Positions 6,775 to 15,719 are shown, numbered from the stretch's first letter. The stretch: DNA of 23,678 nt from Pirellulales bacterium (GCA_030605745.1 JAUWHT010000100.1:1-23678); one strand, 5' to 3'. Made by a program: numbers and translations. Notes: generated by a model from the sequence alone, not told the origin.

Positions 6775-9240
6775 ATGTTGAGAAACTGTCGATTTCTTGT
6801 ATCGAGTTACGTTTTCATGCTTGGCGTCGCTTCTGCCGGTGTGCTCTTTGCCGCGGAGGAGACAGAAACGGGGCAGTACAACCTTTCCGATTTCGTCCGG
6901 AAGACGCCGGACAAGACCGTCAACTCGTGGCGCGGGCTGAAGTTCGGCGTTGTGGATAGCGAGGCGAGTGGGTGCACCATGCGGCAGGTGCTGACTGACT
7001 TCGGCGTTGCTCCTGCAAAGATCGCCGAAGCCGACTTGTCGAAGCCGCTTGCCCGGTTCGACGTGCTGATTCTGGCTGCCGGCGTGGTCGGCCGCGGTGA
7101 TGCCGTTATGGGTGGGGCAAGTCGGATTCAGGAGTTCGTCAAACGTGGCGGCATCTGCTGGATATTGTCCCAGGACCACGACACCTGGACCTCCCAGTGG
7201 CTGCCCGAACGTCTTGGGCGCTTGAAGCTGACACACCAGTACGGCCTGCGGTGCATCGGCCACAAGGCGCCCCATTACCTTTGCCCTTGGCTCGTCCAGC
7301 GGCACCACGCGGTGTTCAACCATCCGAATTATCTCGACGAGAGCGACTTCTCGTTTTGGGCCCTCAACGTGGACGGTGATCCCTGTTTCACGACCGCTTT
7401 CTCCGCACTCACCGACGCGCCCGGCTGGGCCGTGCTGGGCCGATATGCGGATCCGAGTTGTGCCGATGGCGCACTCATTCTCCAGGCGCCCGACGGCGAA
7501 GGGCTTTACTTCTGGACGCAGATCTTCTCGCCCCAGATTGTCTGGGAACAATCCAACAATCGCCCGCGTCGAACGTGGGAGAAGCTCTTGGAGAACGTCC
7601 TAACCTACTTCGTTTCGTTCCGTCGCGGCGAACTCTGGCGGATCGAGTCTCAGCCGCGGCCCTGGTCCGTGCTTGCCGGCCAGAGCTTGGCGATTGAGAC
7701 AACGGTGGAATCTCCATTGACCGTCGAGCAGGCCGTTGCCGAGGTACGTGCCCCTGGTGACAAGCTCACGGAAGTGACGCTCAGTTCGGTCAAAGACGGG
7801 CTGCTGAAAGGAAGCTTCACGCCCAAAGAGCGCGGCGAGCACTTCGTCCGGATCACCGTCCGTTTCCGCGGCGGTGCGGAGGCCCACGACCACTTCGCGC
7901 TGAAGGTCACCAAGGGCTGGACCGCGTACCGCTCCATCGCCCACATTCACATGAGAGACGGTAACGGCTGGGGTACCCAGTGCCCGGGCACGCTACTGGG
8001 CGGTGCGCGCTACCTTGACTATGATGTGATCCAGCTCGCCGCGACCGGTGACGGCGGACGGTGGGACGAGATGCGGACGACCGACAACCCGGCCTGCCGC
8101 TTCGTCCCGGGCAGCGAACTCCATTATCGCATCTACAACCGATCCGGCCAGCCCGGCAAGCACTTCTGGGAAGACATTCGGGCTGTCGGAATCCCCGAGT
8201 TCATCCCCTATTCACATCGCCTCTACGAGGACGACGCACAACAGGTCGTCGCCGGGCTGGTTAATCAGATACACGCACAAGGCGGGCTGGTCTACGGCAA
8301 CAGTTGCTTCTGGGCCACGCGTGGCCTGCCGATAGACGGCGTTGAGAATAACGTGGACGAGGTCCAGTACAGTCATCCGGACCTGGGTCCATTCTGGGAC
8401 GAGCACCGCTGCATCTGGGTCACCAGCGCCATTGATTGCCACGGTATCATCACGCTCCTGACCAGACGCAACTGGAACGTCGTCTGGCTCGATCAGCCGC
8501 TGACCATTCCGAATTACCTGGCCGCACTTCGCGCCGGGCGCAGCGCGGCCGTCAGCCGGATCGATTCGGTCTGGCTCGACGTGGCCGGGCAGCCGATGGG
8601 CGGCACGCTGTACGCCGTGGACGAGGTGCCCATCCATTTCCGCATCGATGCCGGCCAGCCGGCCACGGGCATCGGCACCGTCCGCTGGCCCGCCAAGCTG
8701 CCGAAAGGAGGCTTCGTCAAATGGCATCTCGTGTACGAAGACAAGGTCTACTACAAGCCGGAGGAGCAGGTTTACGTCGTTGCCCCGGAACGTCCCCGTA
8801 CAATCCGTTGGGTGGAGGTTGTCCGAGGCGGTGATGTCATCAGGACATACCTACCCAACTCACTAGAGGTGGAACAGAGCTTTACCGACCGCATTGACGG
8901 CGACGCCTGGTACTGCCTGCGGGCGAAGTCTTCCGACGGTTCCGCCCACACGAATCCGGTATTCGTGAAGCGGATCGACGGCCCGCCAGGCGCGTGGCTC
9001 TGGACCCGCGGCAAGATCGCCCGGATGACGTGCGACCGCGAGGAAAAACGCTGGCGGATCGAACTGTCCACCGGCGGCGACCTCCGCTTCCGCTTCCCCG
9101 ACGAGGCAGTCTCTTGTATAATTGACGATGAGCCGTCCACCTGTCGGCTCGATCCTCGTACCGGCATCGGCGAGTTGAAAGTGCCCGCCGCCGCAAAGGA
9201 GGTCGAAATATCATGGGGGAGCAAGAACGCAGGGCCTTAA
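6775..9240 (+). CDS. Giant secreted protein, amidotransferase-like plus decayed PHP/CehA-like metallohydrolase domain (copy 2)
   Basis: An 821-residue paralogue of the gene at 2768-5233, with the same length and domain order and roughly three quarters identical residues by eye. A Sec signal lies in 'FMLGVASAGVLFAAEE'. The PHP-like part keeps 'HIHMRDGNG', 'PGSELHYR', 'SAIDCHG' and 'ALRAGRSAAV'. The position of the usual Asp-His is 'GDGGRW', even less like a metal site than copy 1. The region between 'GGLV' and 'RGLPID' is among the most diverged. Some stretches are identical in DNA between copies, for example around 3658-3700 and 7640-7682, while most third positions differ, so the duplication is not brand new and both copies appear to be under selection. 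Function unknown. Confidence 0.75.
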   Translation: MLRNCRFLVSSYVFMLGVASAGVLFAAEETETGQYNLSDFVRKTPDKTVNSWRGLKFGVVDSEASGCTMRQVLTDFGVAPAKIAEADLSKPLARFDVLILAAGVVGRGDAVMGGASRIQEFVKRGGICWILSQDHDTWTSQWLPERLGRLKLTHQYGLRCIGHKAPHYLCPWLVQRHHAVFNHPNYLDESDFSFWALNVDGDPCFTTAFSALTDAPGWAVLGRYADPSCADGALILQAPDGEGLYFWTQIFSPQIVWEQSNNRPRRTWEKLLENVLTYFVSFRRGELWRIESQPRPWSVLAGQSLAIETTVESPLTVEQAVAEVRAPGDKLTEVTLSSVKDGLLKGSFTPKERGEHFVRITVRFRGGAEAHDHFALKVTKGWTAYRSIAHIHMRDGNGWGTQCPGTLLGGARYLDYDVIQLAATGDGGRWDEMRTTDNPACRFVPGSELHYRIYNRSGQPGKHFWEDIRAVGIPEFIPYSHRLYEDDAQQVVAGLVNQIHAQGGLVYGNSCFWATRGLPIDGVENNVDEVQYSHPDLGPFWDEHRCIWVTSAIDCHGIITLLTRRNWNVVWLDQPLTIPNYLAALRAGRSAAVSRIDSVWLDVAGQPMGGTLYAVDEVPIHFRIDAGQPATGIGTVRWPAKLPKGGFVKWHLVYEDKVYYKPEEQVYVVAPERPRTIRWVEVVRGGDVIRTYLPNSLEVEQSFTDRIDGDAWYCLRAKSSDGSAHTNPVFVKRIDGPPGAWLWTRGKIARMTCDREEKRWRIELSTGGDLRFRFPDEAVSCIIDDEPSTCRLDPRTGIGELKVPAAAKEVEISWGSKNAGP

Positions 9241-9281
9241 GCCCATCAACGTCACCACACTAACCAGAAGGAGGAATCGCC

Positions 9282-9989
9282 ATGTTGCCGAAGCGTGTTA
9301 TTGTCAGGATCACAACAAGTTGCCTGGTGGCCCTTGGAGTCCTGGCGTCGGGATCTGCGACGCCTCAGAGTCCAGAATCCCCGGGGCAGACCGCCAGCGG
9401 GAATAGAGTCTTTCTCGACAACTTCGACCAGCCGGACCGATGGCAGTTGACGTGTCATGCGGACGGGGAGGCCAGCGCGAGTTCCGGAGACACGGGAACG
9501 AGCTTCGGTGCGTCCGACACGATCCAATACGCCGACGGACTCGGTGCGTCCGACACGATCCAATACGCCGACGGACCGGCCTGTCGGCTGCACTACAACT
9601 TTGCCACCAAGGGCCACGATGCCGCAATACTGTCTAGAGAAGTTAGGGTGGAATCCGCGGGGGCCATCAAGCTGGCCGTTCATGGGGATGCGTCGGGGCA
9701 CCGGATCTTCTGCGTTTTCACCGACGCCAGCGGCGAGCGACACTTCCTGCCGATCTGCCAGGCAATCGATTGGAAGGGCTGGAAGGTTCTCCACAGGGAC
9801 CTTGCAGGTCTTACAAAAGGCCCGCCCAAACACGTCGTCGAAGCAACACACTTCGGCGGTGATCAAAATCAGAAGCTGGATTATCCTATCACTGCTCTTG
9901 CTATCGGACTCAATGATAGCCCCGACACGTTTGTCGGCAGTGGAAACATCTATTTCGGTCTTGTGGAGATCATGGCTCCTCTCAAGTGA
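9282..9989 (+). CDS. Small secreted beta-rich protein, unknown function, with internal 12-residue duplication
   Basis: A 235-residue protein with a Sec signal ('CLVALGVLASGSATPQ'). The mature part ('VFLDNFDQPDRWQLTC', 'DAAILSREVRVES', 'IYFGLVEIMAP') alternates short hydrophobic strands and reads like a jelly-roll carbohydrate-binding or concanavalin-like domain. That fold call is weak and from pattern only; no catalytic motif was seen. AAGGAGG sits 8 nt before the ATG. Residues about 75-98 contain two consecutive copies of 'GASDTIQYADG', encoded by a perfect 36-nt tandem repeat. It sits between the second giant protein and a secreted glycosidase-like protein, so a role in binding a glycan is possible. 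Confidence 0.7.
   Translation: MLPKRVIVRITTSCLVALGVLASGSATPQSPESPGQTASGNRVFLDNFDQPDRWQLTCHADGEASASSGDTGTSFGASDTIQYADGLGASDTIQYADGPACRLHYNFATKGHDAAILSREVRVESAGAIKLAVHGDASGHRIFCVFTDASGERHFLPICQAIDWKGWKVLHRDLAGLTKGPPKHVVEATHFGGDQNQKLDYPITALAIGLNDSPDTFVGSGNIYFGLVEIMAPLK
9505..9576 (+). repeat. Perfect 36-nt tandem duplication inside the small secreted protein gene
   Basis: Positions 9505-9540 and 9541-9576 are identical base for base, starting TCGGTGCGTCCGACACG. The unit is 12 codons, so the frame is kept. The absence of any third-position change shows a very recent event or an assembly duplication. Confidence 0.95.
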
Positions 9990-10008
9990 AATTCAAGGAG
10001 AATAAACG

Positions 10009-12180
10009 ATGAAAGTCAGTATGATGGATGCCGTTAGAATTAGGTCTTTTTGCCTGCTGGCGTGCCTGATGGTTGCTTTGCCCAACATGGCACAGGGGCA
10101 AGACAAGTCACTCGTCGCACGGCCGGGACCGGTTTCCATCCCGACGGTGTGGCAGCCGTACCGCATCCACGGTCGCGAGTTCTGGCTCGAGATGCCACTG
10201 CACCCACGAACCCAGGAGCTATTCAAGAAGGCCGGGATCTATGATGACCCGATGTATCGGGAAGCGGCGCTGCGCGTTTGGTGGCGGACGATCCAGGAGC
10301 CCGACTCGCCTCTGTACAAGCAGCTCCTGGAGCGGGACAACGTGGTCACTCTCAGATCGGGCTACTTCGTCTACGATTCCAAGATGGAGACCTTGAAAAA
10401 GGAGGACTACGACCGGTTCGTCACGGATTTCGGCGACCGGTTCATCGGTATCCACGGCATCCACGAGTCGATGGGATGGCACGCCTGTGCCTTTGATCGC
10501 AAGGCGCACACATACCCCAAGATGAAGGAAGGGATGCCGCCCTTCGCGGTAAAGGATAATTACGGCAAGGAGCTGGTTCTGCCGGAGCCGATTTTGGATC
10601 TCGATGCCGCCTACGAGGCGCACCGGCGTCTCTACCGCGCGATAACTTTGAAACCGTACTACAAGGTCTACTGTACCACGGCAACCATGATGAACCACTT
10701 TGTGTATGAGATGGGTGCGGGGATCGTCTCCAACGAGATCGCCTATCCCGGAGGCAGCAATCAAGTATTAGCGGCATTCGCTCGCGGCGCAAGCCGCCAA
10801 TTCAAGAAGCCGTGGGGGATGTATATCGCCGCCTGGGGCGGCGGGATTACTGGTGATGCAACCGTGGTTTACAACGTGCGTTTTCCGTGGTGCAGGCTAT
10901 GGTACCCCGAGCATAGGTACAAATATGATGAAGGTCCCTACAGCTCTCAATCACATTCGTTGCAGAAGCGCAAACTCTATGTATCGTACATGTCCGGTGC
11001 GAATCTCATCACACACGAAAGCGATCACCACCGCGACCGCGGCAGCATCTACGTTGCCAACTATGATCGACACAGGGAGTATTCGACGAAAGACTGGTTG
11101 CCCACCCTACTGCGGGACAAGCAATACTTCCTGTCCGACCACGGCGCGTTCTTCAAGGAGTTCTACAACAACATCGTCAAAAAGCACGACCGTGGCGTCC
11201 CATACACGCCGATCGCGCTGCTGTTCGATCAGCACAACGGTTGCACGCTAGCCTATTCGAGGGATCACCTGCTGGGTGCCGTTCCATACTCGGAAGCCGA
11301 CTACATGATGCGAGCGACTATCAACACGCTCTGGCCCTGGGAGCACATGCAGTTCGGCAAGTCCAGTGGCAGGTGGGAGGTCAACCGCTCCGTCAGCGGC
11401 CCATTCGGCGACGTCTTCGACGTGATCACAAACTTCGCCCCGCTGGAGGTCATCAAGAGTTATCCGGCAATCATGGTTGTTGGGCGCGTCGGCATTGACC
11501 AGAAATTCGCAGACCTGCTGAGGAAATACGTGGAGTCGGGCGGCACATTGGTCATCAACGTGAAGCAGTTGCCGGACGCGCTTGCCGGCGAGGATTTCAT
11601 CGGTTGCCGCATCACCGACAAGCGACATTCCGCCCCGGCAGCCCACAGCACGATTGACAAGTCCTCAATTCCCGAAGACAAACCGTTCGAGTTCACGCAA
11701 CTCGCCGCCACAAGCGCCAAGGTACTTGTCAACTCCGCCGGCACGGACAGGCCGCTTCCGCTGATCACACGCAACGAGTATGGCAAAGGGGCAGTGATCC
11801 TCACAACACCCGATTACCTCAAGCCGCAGGGAAGCAAGAACAAGATGCTCAACCTCTTCTCTCATCTCATGAGGCGCCTCGCCAATGAGTTGGTTCCCTT
11901 CTCGGTCGAAGGGCAAGTTGAGTATCTTGTAAACCGCAACGCGCGGGGCTGGGTCATAACGCTGGTGAACAATGAAGGTGTCTACAAGTATCCGGGCCGC
12001 AAGGAGATCATTAAGCCTGAAGAAGCGAAGAAAGTAACGGTGACATTCCAAGGCGAAGCATCGGATGTTCTTGAATGGACGACAAATGAAACGCTGAAAC
12101 CACAAGTTCGCGACGGCACGATGCACGTCAACCTCATCGTTCCGCCGGGCGAGATAAGGATCCTCGAGTTTCGGTCGTGA
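10009..12180 (+). CDS. Secreted glycoside-hydrolase-like protein with amidotransferase-like domain
   Basis: A 723-residue protein with a Sec signal ('FCLLACLMVALPNMAQGQ'), preceded by AAGGAGA. Residues about 40-470 are rich in Trp, Tyr, His and acidic residues and read as a (beta/alpha)8 barrel; 'GIHGIHESMGWH', 'GIVSNEIAYPGG' and 'LITHESDHHRDRG' contain candidate catalytic acids. Residues about 480-620 contain 'YPAIMVVGRVGIDQK', 'LLRKYVESGGTLVINV' and 'NEYGKGAVILTTPDYL', which resemble the amidotransferase-like trimerisation domain of GH42 beta-galactosidases. The last 90 residues are a beta-sandwich ending 'PPGEIRILEF'. The best guess is a periplasmic or extracellular glycosidase of an unassigned or GH42-related family. 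Substrate and family are not established. Confidence 0.65.
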   Translation: MKVSMMDAVRIRSFCLLACLMVALPNMAQGQDKSLVARPGPVSIPTVWQPYRIHGREFWLEMPLHPRTQELFKKAGIYDDPMYREAALRVWWRTIQEPDSPLYKQLLERDNVVTLRSGYFVYDSKMETLKKEDYDRFVTDFGDRFIGIHGIHESMGWHACAFDRKAHTYPKMKEGMPPFAVKDNYGKELVLPEPILDLDAAYEAHRRLYRAITLKPYYKVYCTTATMMNHFVYEMGAGIVSNEIAYPGGSNQVLAAFARGASRQFKKPWGMYIAAWGGGITGDATVVYNVRFPWCRLWYPEHRYKYDEGPYSSQSHSLQKRKLYVSYMSGANLITHESDHHRDRGSIYVANYDRHREYSTKDWLPTLLRDKQYFLSDHGAFFKEFYNNIVKKHDRGVPYTPIALLFDQHNGCTLAYSRDHLLGAVPYSEADYMMRATINTLWPWEHMQFGKSSGRWEVNRSVSGPFGDVFDVITNFAPLEVIKSYPAIMVVGRVGIDQKFADLLRKYVESGGTLVINVKQLPDALAGEDFIGCRITDKRHSAPAAHSTIDKSSIPEDKPFEFTQLAATSAKVLVNSAGTDRPLPLITRNEYGKGAVILTTPDYLKPQGSKNKMLNLFSHLMRRLANELVPFSVEGQVEYLVNRNARGWVITLVNNEGVYKYPGRKEIIKPEEAKKVTVTFQGEASDVLEWTTNETLKPQVRDGTMHVNLIVPPGEIRILEFRS

Positions 12181-12214
12181 GGCGATTCCTTCACTCAACA
12201 GAAGAGGTTGCTGC

Positions 12215-13786
12215 ATGATTCGCGTGGTGTTTGGTGTGGTGATAAGTGTGTTGTTCGCCTGTCCGGGGGAGGGTGCGGCGGAGGGGTTCGACGTCGTGGT
12301 CTATGGTGGCACGCCGAGTGGGGTGGCGGCAGCGGTGGCGGCGGCCCGTGAAGGGGGTAGCGTGCTGCTCTTGGAGCAGAAGCGGCACGTGGGTGGGCTC
12401 AACACCAGTGGGCTGGTCAACTCCGAAGGCAACCACATGACCGGCCGGACCTTCGGCGGCATATCCCTGGAGTTCTACAAACGCCTCGGCAGGGCCTACG
12501 GCTCGAACGTCGACCTCATCCAGGGCGTCGAGGCCAAAGCGGTCCATCGCTGGGAATCGCACAAGGCTGAGGAGGTTTTCAATGAGATGCTCAAGGAGGC
12601 CAAGGTCCCGGTGCGCTTTGACAGGCGCGTCCAGCTTGTCGAGAAACAGGGGGCACACATCCGCCGGATCGTAATGGTCGATGGCTCGGCAATCACCGGC
12701 AAGGTGTTCATCGACGCTACGTACGAAGGCGACCTGATGGCCCGCGCCGGGGTGTCCTACACCTTCGGCCGCGAAGGCATTGAGAAGTACGGCGAACCCT
12801 TGGCGGGCATCCGCCTGGCCGGCAAGCCCATTACCGGCTCGCCCTACGATGAAGACGGCAAGCTCCTGCCGGGCGTGAGCACAACTATCGATCAACTCAA
12901 GCCCGGTGCCGGCGACGACAAGGTCATGACCTACAACTTCCGCCTGTGCTTCACCAAGCGCAAAGACAATATGGTGGCAATCACCAGGCCGGAAAGCTAC
13001 AACCCGAAGCGATACCTGCTACTGGCAAATTATCTGGCGGCGCACCCAAAGACACGACTACGCAACCTTCTGGAAATCCACATCCCAATCAACGGCAAGT
13101 ACGAAATCAACAACCAGCACGACGCGACCATCTCCATCGGACACTTCGGCGGGCAGTTCGATTATCCCGACGCCGACTACGCTGGACAGGACCAGATCTG
13201 GCAGGATCACAAGGACTACACGCAGGGATTGTTGTACTTTCTCGGTCACGATCCCTCGGTGCCCGAGGCGCTGCGCAAAGAGATGCTCCAGTGGGGCCTG
13301 GCGAAAGACGAGTTCGCCGACAATGACCACTGGCCCTACTACCTTTATGTCCGCGAGGCCCGGCGAATGATCGGCCGATACGTGATGATACAGAAAGATG
13401 TCCAGGACAATCGCAGCAAGCCCGACACGATCGGCCTGGGGTCGCACGCCATCGACTCTCACCACGTCCAGCGCGTGGCGCTGTCCGAGACAGAGTTTAC
13501 CAACGAGGGCCGCCTGTGGATACCGGGCAAAGTGTACGAAATACCCTATCGGTGCCTCACGCCCAAGGCCGAGCAGTGCGACAACCTGCTGGTGCCGGTC
13601 TGCGCGTCGTTTTCGCACGTTGCGTTCTGCACGTTGCGTGTCGAGCCAACGTGGATGACCACCGGTCAGAGTGCAGGCACCGCCGCGGCTCTGGCTGCCC
13701 AGACCGGCAAGGCCGTGCAAGACGTGAACGTGAAGGAGTTGCAGGGATGCCTTCGTGCCGCTGGACAAATTCTCGACTGCCAGTAA
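12215..13786 (+). CDS. Secreted FAD-dependent oxidoreductase (FAD_oxidored type), copy A
   Basis: A 523-residue flavoprotein with an N-terminal signal; 'VLFACPGEG' could also be a poor lipobox. The FAD-binding beta-alpha-beta motif is 'FDVVVYGGTPSGVAAAVAAA', followed by 'VLLLEQKRHVGGLNTSGL'. The C-terminal FAD closing motif is 'LRVEPTWMTTGQSAGTAAALA'. 'VFIDATYEGDLMARAGVSYT' and 'YYLYVREARRMIGRYV' are typical of the group annotated as FAD-dependent oxidoreductase in PVC bacteria and Bacteroidetes. It is clearly the most diverged of three paralogues in the window; the others are at 17042 and 19746. It likely oxidises a sugar-like hydroxyl or CH-CH group outside the cytoplasm. Substrate and electron acceptor are unknown. 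Confidence 0.85.
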   Translation: MIRVVFGVVISVLFACPGEGAAEGFDVVVYGGTPSGVAAAVAAAREGGSVLLLEQKRHVGGLNTSGLVNSEGNHMTGRTFGGISLEFYKRLGRAYGSNVDLIQGVEAKAVHRWESHKAEEVFNEMLKEAKVPVRFDRRVQLVEKQGAHIRRIVMVDGSAITGKVFIDATYEGDLMARAGVSYTFGREGIEKYGEPLAGIRLAGKPITGSPYDEDGKLLPGVSTTIDQLKPGAGDDKVMTYNFRLCFTKRKDNMVAITRPESYNPKRYLLLANYLAAHPKTRLRNLLEIHIPINGKYEINNQHDATISIGHFGGQFDYPDADYAGQDQIWQDHKDYTQGLLYFLGHDPSVPEALRKEMLQWGLAKDEFADNDHWPYYLYVREARRMIGRYVMIQKDVQDNRSKPDTIGLGSHAIDSHHVQRVALSETEFTNEGRLWIPGKVYEIPYRCLTPKAEQCDNLLVPVCASFSHVAFCTLRVEPTWMTTGQSAGTAAALAAQTGKAVQDVNVKELQGCLRAAGQILDCQ

Positions 13787-13796
13787 AATTGGCAGT
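13776..13796 (+). terminator. Stem-loop spanning the stop codon of FAD oxidoreductase A
   Basis: ACTGCCA (13776-13782) and TGGCAGT (13790-13796) form a perfect 7-bp stem with a seven-base A-rich loop containing the TAA stop. It is followed closely by a second hairpin, so the pair may attenuate transcription or protect the mRNA end. Confidence 0.45.
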
Positions 13797-13803
13797 AGTC
13801 CGC

Positions 13804-13830
13804 CGGGGCGAACCCCGCTTTGTGTGTTTT
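13804..13830 (+). terminator. GC hairpin followed by T-rich run, possible weak intrinsic terminator
   Basis: CGGGG (13804-13808) pairs with CCCCG (13813-13817) over a CGAA loop, followed by CTTTGTGTGTTTT. The stem is short and the T-run is interrupted, so only partial termination is expected. It lies in an 82-nt gap, one of the larger ones in the block. Confidence 0.4.
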
Positions 13831-13868
13831 GAAGAAACTCTACTCTATCGAAAAGAGAGGAATGTAAA

Positions 13869-14795
13869 ATGAGCGAGAAGAATCGATCGAACGGTTGCCG
13901 AGGTAACCACATCAGCCGCCGCAGCATGCTCATGCGCACGGTGAGTATCGGTGCTGGCGGTGCTGCCACCTTGGCCGTTCCCTCCTGCACCGCTGCGAGC
14001 GAACGTACAGAAGGGACCGTCACCAAAGGTCGCATCAACCAGTCCATCACTTACTGGTGTTTCGAGAAGTACTGGGATGTTGAGAGGATCTGCCAGATCG
14101 CCAGGCAACTCGGCTGCAAGAGCGTCGAACTGGTCGATCCCGAGCATTGGCCTACTCTCAAGAAGTACGGTCTTGTCTGCGCCCTTGCCCGCAGCCACTG
14201 GTTTGACAAGGGAATGAACAACCCCCAATATCAGCCCATGTGTCTGAAAAAGACCCGCGACGCCATCGACGCCTGCGCCGAGTATGGCTTTCCCAATGTC
14301 ATCGCTCTGACTGGTTTCCGTGAGGACATTCCGGACGACGTGGGCATCAAGAACTGCGTCGGCGGTTACAAGAAGATCATTGGCTACGCTGAGAAAAAGA
14401 AGGTGAACCTCTGCCTGGAGAATCTCAACACCCGCGTGGACGTCGAGATGAAGGGCCACCCCGGCTACCAGGGCGACCATATCGACTACTGCATGGAGAT
14501 CGTCAAGCAGGTCGGTTCGCCCAGGATGAAGCTGCTGTTTGACATCTACCACGCGCAGGTCATGGACGGCGACATCATCACCCGCATCCGGCAGTACAAG
14601 GACTACATCGGCCACTACCACACCGCCGGCAACCCGGGCCGCTGCGAGCTTGACGACAAGCAGGAGATCAACTACAAACCTATTATGGAAGAGATTGCCA
14701 AGACGGGCTTCAAGGGCTATGTTGCCCAGGAGTTCATTCCGACTCGCGATCCCTTCGAGGGCCTCAAAGAAGCCGTCGTCTTGTGCGACGTGTAA
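13869..14795 (+). CDS. Tat-exported hydroxypyruvate-isomerase-like TIM-barrel protein
   Basis: A 308-residue member of the xylose-isomerase-like TIM-barrel superfamily, closest in motifs to hydroxypyruvate isomerase. It has a twin-arginine signal ('ISRRSMLMRTVSIGAGG') that ends near 'VPSC', a possible Tat-lipoprotein cysteine. Metal and catalytic residues fit the family: E184 ('LCLENLNTRVDVEMKGHPG'), D225 ('LLFDIYHAQ'), H251 ('GHYHTAGNPGR') and E288 ('VAQEFIPT'). Cytosolic Hyi proteins are about 260 residues, so the extra length is the export signal. GAGAGGAA precedes the ATG. Export makes a role in glyoxylate metabolism unlikely. A periplasmic isomerase, epimerase or lyase acting on an oxidised sugar is more plausible, working with the neighbouring FAD enzymes (inference). 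Confidence 0.85.
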   Translation: MSEKNRSNGCRGNHISRRSMLMRTVSIGAGGAATLAVPSCTAASERTEGTVTKGRINQSITYWCFEKYWDVERICQIARQLGCKSVELVDPEHWPTLKKYGLVCALARSHWFDKGMNNPQYQPMCLKKTRDAIDACAEYGFPNVIALTGFREDIPDDVGIKNCVGGYKKIIGYAEKKKVNLCLENLNTRVDVEMKGHPGYQGDHIDYCMEIVKQVGSPRMKLLFDIYHAQVMDGDIITRIRQYKDYIGHYHTAGNPGRCELDDKQEINYKPIMEEIAKTGFKGYVAQEFIPTRDPFEGLKEAVVLCDV

Positions 14796-14832
14796 TAGAT
14801 GTGTCGTATCGTTAAGCTCAGGGCTGATACAC

Positions 14833-15696
14833 ATGATAATCGACTCCCACACGCACGTTGAATATAAGGCAGATGGTCAGAAGTACTCAGCCGACGAGTT
14901 TGTTCGGGCAATGGACCAGGGCAGGATCGATAAATCGGTTGTGCTCGGCGGCGACCAGGCCGATGCCGGCAGGAAACCGCCCTGGGCCGATCCCGCGGTG
15001 ATGGGCGCGGCTACCAACTTCGACGATGAGGACGTCGCACGCTTCTGCGCCGAGTACCCCGACCGACTTATCGGCTTCGGCTCGATCCATCCAGATCGGT
15101 ACCAGCCTCAGCGCAAGGTCGAGCGGGCAGTAAGGGAGTTTGGACTGAAGGGCATCAAGCTCTATCCGCACTCTGGTTTTTATCCCAACGACCCGCGCTT
15201 GACGCCCGTATATGAGAAGTGTGCGGAGTTGGGCGTGCCGGTGGTTATTCACACGGGGATCAAGGCCGTGCGCTGGCAGTGGATGAAATACAACCGGCCG
15301 ATCTACGTGGACGACGTGGCCACGAACTTCCCGGAGCTGAAAGTAGTAATGTGTCATGGTGGGTTCCCCTGGGTCGATGAGTTCCTCACCGTGGCGTATT
15401 CCAACCCGAACGTCTGGGTAGACATCAGCTTTCTCGACTACATCGAGCGGACGTTCAAGAAGGCCGGCCTTGCCGAGGAGGTAATGCAACGGCTGGTCGC
15501 TCTTATCGGCGCCGAGAGGCTGCTCTGGGGCACCGAAGGGCCGTTCATGGACCTGCCACTGTTTGGCACCCACGGCCCTGAGAATTACGCCCGGTCGCAG
15601 GAGTTCCTTGTACGCCGGTTCGATTTCTTGAACCAGGAAGAAAAAGCTGCTATCCTTGGAGGAAATGCTGCGAGATTGCTCGCACTCGATGAATAA
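14833..15696 (+). CDS. Amidohydrolase-2 family metal-dependent hydrolase
   Basis: A 287-residue cytosolic amidohydrolase of the aminocarboxymuconate-semialdehyde decarboxylase/lactonase type. The N-terminal metal motif is D4-x-H6-x-H8 ('IDSHTHVE'), followed by 'GIKLYPHSGFYPND', H140 ('PVVIHTG') and H175 ('VMCHGGFPW'). The closing motif, usually Gly-Thr/Ser-Asp, reads 'LLWGTEGPF' with E235 in place of the metal or catalytic Asp. The protein ends 'AAILGGNAARLLALDE', a typical family end. ATG 14833 is chosen because the open frame upstream lies inside the preceding gene; the ribosome binding site is weak. It may act as a lactonase or decarboxylase on an oxidised sugar or cyclitol. Fossils of the 3' end of related genes lie at 18726 and 21454. 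Confidence 0.87.
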   Translation: MIIDSHTHVEYKADGQKYSADEFVRAMDQGRIDKSVVLGGDQADAGRKPPWADPAVMGAATNFDDEDVARFCAEYPDRLIGFGSIHPDRYQPQRKVERAVREFGLKGIKLYPHSGFYPNDPRLTPVYEKCAELGVPVVIHTGIKAVRWQWMKYNRPIYVDDVATNFPELKVVMCHGGFPWVDEFLTVAYSNPNVWVDISFLDYIERTFKKAGLAEEVMQRLVALIGAERLLWGTEGPFMDLPLFGTHGPENYARSQEFLVRRFDFLNQEEKAAILGGNAARLLALDE

Positions 15697-15719
15697 ACAA
15701 GAGAAACAGGAGATCACTC

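Noticed and set aside
9505..9576. Possible CRISPR-like repeat
   Set aside because: There are only two adjacent units with no spacer, and they are in frame inside a coding sequence.
14539..14832. Upstream extension of the amidohydrolase
   Set aside because: It lies inside the preceding TIM-barrel gene and has low-complexity Thr/Ser/Arg composition typical of a shadow frame; the D-x-H-x-H motif normally lies at the N-terminus.
14800..14832. Weak inverted repeat GTATC/GATAC before the amidohydrolase
   Set aside because: A five-base stem with a long loop is expected by chance.
13058..14852. Two minus-strand frames of over 300 codons (13058-14050 and 13845-14852)
   Set aside because: They lie opposite the FAD oxidoreductase and the TIM-barrel/amidohydrolase genes, which have recognisable motifs; they have no motif of their own.
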